Below are positions 35,295 to 44,670 of a stretch of 64,000 nt of DNA, one piece after another. The notes below the pieces were generated by a model. It was not told the origin of the DNA. It ran no database searches and saw only the letters and a program-made list of their open reading frames with translations. The stretch spans positions 17,946,450-18,010,449 of the forward strand of contig NC_092648.1 in NCBI RefSeq assembly GCF_032118995.1, read 5' to 3'. The first letter of the stretch is position 1. Every line of letters begins with the position of its first letter. The translations under genes were made by a program, and so were the position numbers. This DNA comes from Asterias amurensis. Its lineage: Eukaryota; Echinodermata; Asteroidea; Forcipulatida; Asteriidae.

Positions 35295-38200
35295 CTAGAA
35301 TACCATAAAATTGACACACATCAAAACCACGTTTAATCATCACTCTACACCTAGTAAGCGTGGATTCTCATTCTCAAATGCCTAGAAAAATAACGTACTG
35401 TAATGTTCGGACCATAAGCCACAGCTTTTGATTGGATTATTTACGCCTTCATCATGCTCCACAGTCGGCTTAAACACCAACATATAAAGTAAGCTTCTGC
35501 AATATTTATTTTAAGACCACCATAACATTAAGACAGTGCTCTATCAACGGCCGTTTGATGCATTTCAATTGCATGTAAAACTCAAGACACAACTTGGTAA
35601 ACGTCTCAAGTATAGGTTGGTTTGAGGACTAAAGGGGTGATGATCTGACATTTTATAATCATGGACTGACAGTTTTTGTTCGTGTACAGGCCTAATCTAA
35701 GAGAGAATCTTATTACTTGTGCTTTTTTTATCATTCTTTACATGGTTCAACTCCTCAGTATAATTGTCAATTATAACCGAGTACAATCCTTCAAGATGCG
35801 CCTAGATCATCTACTTCTTCGTTACTGGTTGTTCCCTGAACCCACCACAATTGGGGCATTTTCTCATGCTGCTCCGCAACTTTAGAACAATCTGCCTCCT
35901 AATATCTGTAACATGTCATCTATTCATAAGTTCATAATCAAAGAGGCTCTCAAACCCAACGTTTTCTCTGGATATGTGTTTCATTCCTTGTGCCAGGAGC
36001 ATAAATTGTGATGGATACTGGCGCATCGGCCTTTGTCTTCGTTTGTTTGTTATACCTTGGCAAGTGAATCCTCCCCAGCAGGGACCTGGAAGACCAGCTG
36101 CCCCCTGACCTCCTCCAAAGTCATCAGCTTCTTCTCCTTGATGTAGCAGAGAAATAAAACTGCCTCCACATACTCCTGGAACCCGGGTGAGATGGCTCGT
36201 TGGAAAAGGAAAGGATCTTGTCCCTGTAGCTCCTTGGCAATTTGAAGAATGTGAGTGGATTGAATTAACTTGATCTTATCCTCGGCCTCTTTGATGACTG
36301 TCTCCCTGTCCTCATCACTGTGAAGAAACCAGTTACAAAAGCACCTGAACAATATAACTCAAGGTAGAGCTTGATTCCCATGATCTACCTCAGGATAGAA
36401 CTTGATTCCAACAATCTACCTTAAGTATGGGCTTGATTTCGACAATCTACCTCGAGGTAGAGCTTGATTCCCAACATTTTACCTCAAGGTAGAGCTTGAT
36501 TTTAACGATCTACCTCAAGGTTCCAACAATCTACCTTGAGGTAGAGCTTGGTAGAAGTAGAGCTTGGTTCCGACAACCTACCTCACAACAAACCTACCTC
36601 ACAACAAACCTACCTCACAACAAACCTCACGACCTTGAGCTTGATTCAAACAATCTACCTCAAGGTAGAGCTTGATTCCAACCATCTACCTCAAGGTAGA
36701 GCTTGATTCCAACCATCTACCTCAAGGTAGAGCTTGATTCCAACAATCTACCTCGAATGAGAGCTTTATTCTGACCATCTGACAATCTACCTTAAGGTAG
36801 AGCTTGATTCCAATAATTTACCTTAAGGCAGAACTTGATTCTAACAATCTACTTTAAGGTAGAGCTTGATTCTTACAATCTACCTCAAGGTAGAGCTTAA
36901 TTCCAACCATCTACCCTCAAGGTAGAGCTTGATTCCCAACAATCTACCTCAAGGTAGAGCTTGATTCAAACATTCTACCTCAGGGTAGAGTTTGAATCCA
37001 ACAATCTACCTCAAGATAGAGCTTGATTCAAACAAAAACCTCAAGGTAGAGTTTGGTTCAAACAATCTAACTCAAGGTAGAGTTTGATTCCAACAATAAA
37101 CCTCAAGGTAGAGTTTGATTCAAACAATCTACCTCAAAGTAGAGCTTGATTCAAACAATCTACCTCAAGGTGGAGCTGGATTCTTACAGTCTACCTCAAA
37201 GTAGAGCTTGATTCCAACCATCTACCCTCAAGGTAGAGCTTGATTCCCAACAATCTACCTCAAGGTAGAGCTTGATTCAAACATTCTACACCTCAGGGTA
37301 GAGTTTGAATCCAACAGTCTACCTCATGGTAGAGCTTGCTTCCACCAATCTACCTCAAATGAGAGTTTTTTTCTGACAATTTACCTCTTAAAAATAGAGT
37401 TTGAATCCAACAACATAACTCAAGGTAGAGCTTGATACATTGTAAATAACAATCTACCTCAAAGTACAGCCTGATTTCAACAATCTACCTGAAAGTAGAG
37501 TTTGATTCCAACAATCTACCTCAAGGTAAAGCTTGATTCTCACTTCACAGTACAGGCATCTCTAATTTTACTGCTACTTGTGGGATAAGAATAAGAATCC
37601 CAGTAACGAGTGACTAACTTCTCTTACCCTGTGATGCGATGCAGCAGGAATATAGTCCGCTTGCTTTCAATGGTGACATCTCTGCTAAGTTTGACCAGCC
37701 TCTCATGCTTGTCATGTTTAGTGTCTAACTCGTTCTGGAAAACCCTGGAGTAAAAAAAACATCCACAATAAATTTCCCTCCATCAGCCTTTTGCAAATCT
37801 CAGCTTGTGCTTAGACTCTGGCTTATGCTCATCAGGGTCCCCGGGGCCCAATTTCATAAAGCTGTTTACCATTAAGCAAAATTTGTGTGCTTAATATAGC
37901 AGAAAATGTGCGTAAGCATAAACATATTTCACCATGATTTCTCAAGTTAGCAGCACATTTTGCGACACACATGCACGTTCACCATGGTTTTCAGCTTTAT
38001 GAAATAGAAGTTCTGCTAAGGGATGCTCCGTAAGCACAAAACCGTTGCTTACATGATTTATGCAAGCCTGATACTTCACGGAGGCAACGAAGGCGATTGC
38101 CTCCGTTGCCCCTTGCCATTGCCTTGGTGCCCTTGAAATGCTACAGTAGAAATTTACAATTTCCTCATAGGGTGCCCTTTGCCTAAGAGAAAATGCCTTG

Positions 38201-41036
38201 GTGCCCTTGCCCTTTCAAAAACGAAGCATACAGCCCTGTTTATGAAATTGGCCCAGGCTTAGGCACCATCATCAGTTTTGGAGCAGTGTACATACTTCAG
38301 TGTCAAAGGGAGCTATGGGCTGAACCTACATGTTAAGTCTATGCTGAGGTTCTGAAAAGCCCATTAATAACACATAGCACTAGTATACAAATATTGACTG
38401 CTTCGAGTGCTATGGTTAAAACTATGACTCCCGAGGTGATCCACGGAGCGTTCTATTTTCCCGAGGCGAAGCCGAGGGAAAATAGAACGCTCCGGGGATC
38501 ACCGAGGGAGTCATAGTTTTTAACCATTGCACGAGTAAAAGCAGTCAATATTTGTTTTATAACACCCCAAACATTTCTAAAACCTGTATTATTATTATTA
38601 AGTTACAGACCTGAATGCTACAATCCACGGACGACGCGAACACAGATTGCAAACACTTTTACCTACTGTGTTGCATGTAGTGTCGGACAATCTGAAATGG
38701 TTACAGACTATTAATTTATCATCCTCGTAAACGCAACGGACGTCTGGGTAATGCACGCCGTGTGCTAGTCTGTCGGACTAGCGCACGGCGCCATGTGCTA
38801 GTCTTCGGACTAGCGCATGGCAAACCGACGCTCTATCACACGGCCGTCGTCTAGCAAAACTAAGACATGTCATGTGACGCGCTCTAAACCAATGAGCAGG
38901 CACAATACTTGCAAGGGGTGTTATAAATGAGCATCTCGATCAAAGCACTCAACATTTTTTCCTGCAAGGTATGCAGAACTACATTTACAACAGCAGGGAA
39001 ATAGGGTGTAGAATACTATACCTCAAGCTAATATTTCTATATAAAATATCCAACAATGAGAAAGTTTGATTATTGTTTGCATTTCAAGAGAAAGAGTTTT
39101 TTTCTCTTTGATGTCTTCTGTTGTTGTTAGGTGCAGAGCTGTAGAAATGGGAAACGCAGGAAGCTACCCTGTCCCTGGTTAAATTACTAAACACTTGGTG
39201 CAGTCATAAAATAGTTGACGTTTGGATTTACCTGAAAGCTTGGACTACTTCTGAGTTTTCTTCAGCTATCAGTTTGACGCCTTTCTGAACCTTTCGATTT
39301 GCTGACCACGAATCACCATGTTGAGCTCTTTTTGAAGGTCCTAGAAACGATACAGAGAAGACACTGATGAGCGTTAATGGTATGTGAAAACACAATAAGC
39401 TACTGATATAAGAAGCACTGTTTGGGTTAGTACGGTTGCAAGGACTCAACTAATCATGCATTTGATTTGATATAAAAAAATTGGCAAACTTAAACAAATA
39501 CACGCAATACACAGACAAACTAACCCCTTTTCCATCCCCCAATTCCTTTCAGCAATTCAGCAAAATCAGTCACTGGTCAGGCAATAATTGCGATAAATCA
39601 TGAATTCTAGCGCAGTGAGTGTCTTTACTATCTAGACCACAGAGACTGCCCGGTCGCTAATTAATAAGAGGCACTGCGAATCCTATGACATAGGATTCAA
39701 AACATGATGTTTTGGCAGCGGGTACCGCAACTATATAAATAGTTGTTAAAGCCATGATACACTTTCGGTAAACAGTATTGTCCAAGTCCCACACTTCGTG
39801 TATCACAACTTATATATAAAACAACAAACCTGTGAAAATTTAGGCTCAATCGGTCATCGGAGTCGGGAGAAAACAACGGGGAAACCCACTCTTGTTTCCG
39901 CGAGCGTTTTGTCGTGTTATGACATGTCACGTGTTTAAAATAAATCCGTAAAACGAGAATTTATATTGTTTTACCATTTTCTCAAAAAGTAAAGCATTTC
40001 ATGGAACAGTATTTCAAGAGAAGTCTTTCACCATTAGTAAACCCTGTAAATTATTTGTAAGCCTGTGAACTTTATTTGTTTTTTCTGCACCGAAGGGTCC
40101 AATGACTTTAAATTTGCATCAGGGATAAAGAATATTAATTTTAGTTTTTACCCATTATAATTTATAAATATATATATTATTTAGCTTTGCTTGATTGAAC
40201 TTTAACATAATGAGACTTCTAGAAAAAGTAGAAGTAACATAATACCCACAACACACAAGCACACTTTATTAAAGGAACACGTTGCCTTGGATCGGTCGAG
40301 TTGGTCTTTGAAAAGCGTTTGTAACCGTTTTTTATAAAATGCATATGGGTAGAAAGATGTTGTAAAAGTAGAATACAATGATCCACACAAACATGCCTCA
40401 AAATTGCGTGGTTTTCCTTTTACCTTGTCGACTAACACGTCGGCCATTTATGGGGGTCAAAATTTTGACTCCCATAAATGGCCGACCATGTTAGTTCGCA
40501 CAGTAGAAGGAAAACCACGCAATTTCGAGGCAAACTTGTGTGGATCATTGTATTCTACTTTTAAAACATCTTTCCAACCATATGCATTTTATAAAAAACG
40601 GTTACAAACGCTTTTGTTTTGACCAACTCGTCCGATCCAAGGCAACGTGTTCCTTTAACTTGGGCAGCCAGGGTCAGTAGGTTGGGTCAGTGGTTTCTTC
40701 TCAGTGAATTCGCCTCTATGGACCACAGTTTGATTCAAGGACTGGAGCAATGCAATGCATGTGGGGTTTTCAGTCCCTATATATTGCTCTGGGCTGAGTA
40801 GTGTGGCTGGCTATGCAGGCTATGTTGGCTGTTGCTGCTTGCACCATAGAGTAAGTCCTTACTCTATGCTTGCACCATGGATGATGGAGGAATCTTGCAC
40901 GATATCTTGCAACTTGTTGGACTTCATTTCCGAACTCTTCAAGTCGGTGATAATTGTTGTTTATTTATAATAATATGACTATGTTGTTACCTTTCGATTT
41001 ATATCCGTCGTCCTTTTGTCGATAGTCGCGGCCCAT
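34869..41036 (-). CDS. TSNAX: Translin-associated factor X (TRAX), complete, 5 exons
   Basis: The exons 41036-40991, 39340-39232, 37744-37628, 36317-36056 and 35294-34869 splice to 319 codons plus stop, close to the vertebrate protein of about 290. Conserved blocks are [19 protein letters not shown] (about 65-83), QEYVEAV (138-144), [20 protein letters not shown] (214-233) and [17 protein letters not shown] near the C terminus. TRAX pairs with translin in C3PO, an Mg-dependent RNase that removes siRNA passenger strands and processes tRNA and small-RNA fragments. The acidic residues of its active site are present as E139, E142, D221 and E225. The start has G at -3 and G at +4, with an in-frame TGA ten codons upstream. 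AATAAA lies about 47 bases past the stop. Confidence 0.96.
36056..36317 (-). CDS. TSNAX: TSNAX exon 4
   Basis: The acceptor is CTTCACAG and the donor GTATAAC, phase 2 to 0. It carries two of the four catalytic acids in QEYVEAV and the helix [14 protein letters not shown]. Confidence 0.96.
36353..37543. repeat. 31-bp minisatellite in TSNAX intron 3
   Basis: A degenerate unit like CTACCTCAAGGTAGAGCTTG plus ATTCCAACAAT repeats about 38 times. Each unit contains a small palindrome CTACCT/AGGTAG. Confidence 0.93.
37628..37744 (-). CDS. TSNAX: TSNAX exon 3
   Basis: The acceptor is TACTCCAG and the donor GTAAGAG, phase 2 to 2. It encodes [18 protein letters not shown] and then [20 protein letters not shown], the strongly conserved first helix of the translin fold. 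Confidence 0.96.
37848..38256. mobile_element. Family D inverted-repeat element (GGGCCCAATTTCAT ends), TSNAX intron 2
   Basis: GGGCCCAATTTCATAAAGCT and the complement TATGAAATTGGCCC bound it. The interior contains repeated CTTGCCATTGCC / GCCTTGGTGCCC tracts. Confidence 0.75.
38390..38560. repeat. Long inverted repeat (TSNAX intron 2)
   Basis: CAAATATTGACTGCTT near the left end and AAGCAGTCAATATTTG near the right end are exact complements; inside, GGAGCGTTCTATTTTC pairs with GAAAATAGAACGCTCC. Confidence 0.88.
38757..38821. repeat. Two adjacent hairpins
   Basis: 38757-38789 and 38790-38821 are two hairpins with the same TGCTAGTC / GACTAGCGCA stem, differing at the stem bases GCCG versus GCCA with compensating changes on the other arm. 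Confidence 0.9.
39232..39340 (-). CDS. TSNAX: TSNAX exon 2
   Basis: The acceptor is TTTCTAG and the donor GTAAATCC, phase 1 to 2. It encodes [12 protein letters not shown] through SEVVQAF, matching the region just before the first conserved helix. Confidence 0.9.
39746..40111. mobile_element. MITE family E copy in TSNAX intron 1
   Basis: Same termini as the 16161 copy and TTAA flanks; about 90% alike by eye. Confidence 0.88.
40269..40658. mobile_element. Fold-back MITE, family B, copy 2 (in TSNAX intron 1)
   Basis: The element is flanked by TTAA on both sides and begins AAAGGAACACGTTGCC. The two halves are close reverse complements, so the element is one long hairpin of about 190 bp per arm with no coding capacity. 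Confidence 0.92.
40991..41036 (-). CDS. TSNAX: TSNAX exon 1 (start codon)
   Basis: The 15 codons read [15 protein letters not shown] and end in phase 1 at donor GTAACAAC. The next exon begins with the two bases needed for the following Gly. The short, basic, poorly conserved N terminus fits TRAX. Confidence 0.82.
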
Positions 41037-41859
41037 CACTAAAGTGGTTTTTGTACCTTCTTTTCATGAGACGCTGAACAAGCGCTGTGTAGTGTAAGCT
41101 GTGTGTGATGCATAATATTTGCTGCATGCTGCATGCTGTTTGTGTTTTGTGTAGAACGTGAAAACTTCGGCGTAACTAAACAGCGCCCTCATGTGAAGCA
41201 GCTCGATGAGAGTCGGCCAGGCAAAAAACAAAAATGTTTGCAGGTTTCATCTACGGATAAGGGTTTATTATAGCAAGCTCAAAATAGCAAGAAAAGCGGG
41301 GCTAGGTTTGGTAGAGTTTTTCTTCTTGGAGAACTGTTCTTTAACTAATCTTCCAAATTTTCTATTTGAAAAATCGTCTACGCATTGTTCTCTTCTATCA
41401 ACCTATGCTGTGGTGACCTATCATCAAGTTTGAAGTGTCAGCAGCCAATGAGCGAAAAGCCCATGGGGTTTGCTGAAATGTTTTGTCTGTGGAATTATGT
41501 GGACATAATTGGTATCATCAAAGGAAGAAGACAATACAGACAATATCACGGAGTTACTTAACCGCAACTGAAGATCTACCCCGCCACCCCCCCCCCCCCC
41601 CACAAACAAACAAAAAACATTTTGATGCAGACTTTTGTTTAATAATCCAGTTTCCTTTCCATCTACAATCTTTTCCCAACTGAATATTTTGAACTAGGCC
41701 CTAATTTTTTTTTCACAGTATGACATTGTTTCCCTCCTTCAGCAACCCTTCTTTCTTCTTGTACCCATTTTCCATTAAATGCAATGTTCCCCCCTTTGCA
41801 TGTACAAAATGCTCATGGCGTAAAATAAAAAGTAAAACAATAACAACCTTGACACCTAT

Positions 41860-42278
41860 TTAAAGACTCTGAACACCTTTGGTAATTGTCAAAGAATGAG
41901 TTTTCTCACTTGGTGTATCTCAACATTATGCATACCCCCCCCCCCCCAAAAAAAAAAAAATGTGAAAATTTGAACTCAGTTGGTCGTCGAGTTGCGAGAT
42001 ACTAATGGAAGAAAAACACCCTTGTCACACGAAGTTGTGTGCTTTCATCGATGCTTGACATCGATGCTTGATTTCGGGACCTCAAAATCTAATTCTGAGG
42101 TCTCGAAATCAAATTCGTTTGAAAATTACTTCTTTCTCGAAAACTATGTTACTTCAGAGGGAGCTGTTTCTCACAATGTTTTATGCTATCAACAGCTCCC
42201 CATTACTCGTTACCAAGTAAAGTTTTATGCTACAACAATTATTTTGAGTAAATTACCAATAGTGTCCACTGCCTTTAA
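41860..42278. mobile_element. MITE family A copy, opposite orientation
   Basis: TTAA flanks, with a poly-C/poly-A tract inside. It reads as the reverse of the 30604 copy and lies upstream of TSNAX. Confidence 0.85.
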
Positions 42279-42291
42279 GCTCACCCCACCC

Positions 42292-42494
42292 CATCTGGGC
42301 CCAATTGTATGGAGCTGCTTAAGCACGAAAGTATTGCTTACAAAGTTTCTGCTGAGCAAAAATTTGCAAGACACCAGTCATAGATTGTACACTGAGATAA
42401 TGTGTCATATTGGCTGGTAACCATCTGGTAAGCATGGTTTTGTTGTGCTTAGCTACCTGTTGTGCTTAAGCAGCTCTATGAAATTGTGCCCTGA
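42292..42494. mobile_element. Family D inverted-repeat element
   Basis: GGGCCCAATTGTATGGAGCT and AGCTCTATGAAATTGTGCCC ends with GCTTAAGCA blocks. Confidence 0.8.
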
Positions 42495-44038
42495 TCAAAG
42501 CTGACAGTGAGATATCTTTATGTCATCGTTTTTACCCACATTTTAGGGGTTGTAAGGCGGGTTCAGGTAAGGGAATCCAACAGACTGAATAATATTGATA
42601 CGGTAAAGAATATCAACCTTTTCTTCATAATTTTTATTTCTGCATGAAGCAACTCTATTAACAAGCAAAGAAGGTTTGTTAAAAAAAAAAAACTAGTAGT
42701 TATTAAACAAAATACTACTCCGCATAATATAGGTTGGTGGGCAAACAGCTTCAAAATTTATATACATCCATATTTTCTTTTCTTTTCAACATCCCCATAA
42801 AACTGGGGGAAAAATCGCACACAACTCAAAATTCACATAAGTTTGTTTTTTACATTCGACCTCTCTATGATGTAGCAAAGCCTTGGTTAAAATGCGGATG
42901 ACTCAAATTACACATTAATATTTAAAAATATGATTGTTTCAGTGCTCCTCACACTCAGACCTTTGCATTAATCCGAAATACCTAACCGCAATAGCGAATT
43001 AAACAAACAAAATAATACCAGCCAAATGCAATGATAAAAACTATTTTATAAAATTGATTTTTTCAAGTGATGATAATAGTTGTACTCTACACACTTTTTA
43101 GAAAATGCGATTTCATGGAACTATTTGACAGGAGGGTTCCAAAGAGTTTACTCTATAAAGAACTATTCACTCTAAAATCACCCGGGTCAGATTTGACCCA
43201 GATTCTGGTTTTCCGAGTCAAGCCTGACCCATTCCTGAGTCAGGCTGACTCGGCAACTGGTTTATCATCGCAACACTGCAACAACCACTCACGTTTTGAT
43301 ATTTTGTTTTCCGGTAGTTTTTACATAACTCCCTTAGAGGCAAAAAATGTACAAGCTTTGGTTTTTGGAAAACTGCTCGATTGTTTTAATCCTTCATGAA
43401 ATATACAATAAAAACTGACTTTTATTTCAAATGGTTGGTGGCGTTTTTGAGATATCGCCAGTGGTCACTCACGGAGAATACTCCGTAATTGGAATACCCA
43501 ATCTGAGAAACGTTCATGCATGAAACGTCTCTAAAATTTACATATTATTGTTAAAAGGGAATCGTTGCTCAAAAAGTTATACGATACCAACACTTGCAGT
43601 GTTTTTATGGCCATTAACTTTTGGAGTATTTTGTCAAAATACCTCTTAGACTTTACAATCACATAAATCCTTAAGAAAACAGTCATCTTATTAACGCAAG
43701 CTGATGTTTTTAGCTTAGCCCAATTTTTCATTTGAGGTAAGGGTTCTCGTGGTTTATCTTTCAAACAAAATGAGAAACTGGATCCTAACTTGGTTACCTT
43801 ATGGGTTACTCCCTTTGGCAACTAAAAAAACTTCTTATAATTGATGTTCATTAAAACCATGACTTTACACTTAACTCTTTAGAAATCGTTATCACAAAAA
43901 AATTCAAACATTTCGAAGGTTATATGAGTGTTTACAAACAGGTGCAGGTGTATAAAACTAATTACTTTTCTTTCAATGCAAGAACAATTTTCTTAAAAGA
44001 GCTACATGAATTATGAATTTCTTCTTAAATATTTTCTC

Positions 44039-44425
44039 TTAAAAGCAGTGGACAATATTGGTAATTACTCAAAATAATTATTAGCATAAAACCTTACTTG
44101 GTAATGAGTAATAGTGAGAGGGTGATGGTATAAAACATTGTGAGAAACGGCTCCCTCTGAAGTGCCATTGTTTTCAAGAAAGAAGTAGTTTTCCACGAAT
44201 TTGATTTCGAGACCTCAGATTTAGAACTTGAGGTCTCGAAATCAACCATCTAAATGCACACAACTTCGAGGTGACAAGGGTTATTTTTCTTTCATTATTA
44301 TCTCGCAACTTCGATGACCGATTGAGCTAAAATTTTCACAGGTTTGTTGCTTTATGCATATGTTGAGATACACCAATTGTGACGGCTAGTCTGCGACAAT
44401 TACCAATAGTGTCCACTGCCTTTAA
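44039..44425. mobile_element. MITE family A copy
   Basis: TTAA flanks and near full-length ends. It sits 250 bp past the stop of the multi-pass gene. Confidence 0.88.
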
Positions 44426-44608
44426 GGTTCTATTGAACAGTTTCTTACATTACAAATAATGGTATTAACAATGATGTTGGAATATTGAAAAGCCTTAATT
44501 CACAAGTAGAGAACAACCATGTATACAACGACGGGAAACGACGGAAAACAGCATTAGAACTTGATAAACTGAGAGTAAAAAAAATATGGGCCTACCTCCC
44601 CTAAAGAC

Positions 44609-44659
44609 TTTATAATGTTACATAATTATTCATTATAATTAATTATGTAACATTATAAA
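44609..44659. repeat. Perfect 20-bp inverted repeat in the 3' UTR of the multi-pass gene
   Basis: The arms 44609-44628 and 44640-44659 are exact reverse complements with an 11-base loop, starting 11 bases past the stop codon. In RNA this would be a stable hairpin; it could also be a tiny fold-back transposon. Confidence 0.85.
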
Positions 44660-44670
44660 TAAAAACAATT

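Larger units (their letters stand above)
41037..44608. other. TSNAX upstream region and gap to the multi-pass gene
   Basis: The first 250 bp upstream of the TSNAX ATG should hold its promoter; no TATA box is obvious. The rest has family A and D elements and a poly-C run near 41584. No exon seen. Confidence 0.55.

Noticed and set aside
40202..40622. Several frames of 60-81 codons
   Set aside because: All read through the palindromic family B MITE.
41980..42420. 146-codon plus-strand frame
   Set aside because: It is built from a family A MITE and the start of a family D element.
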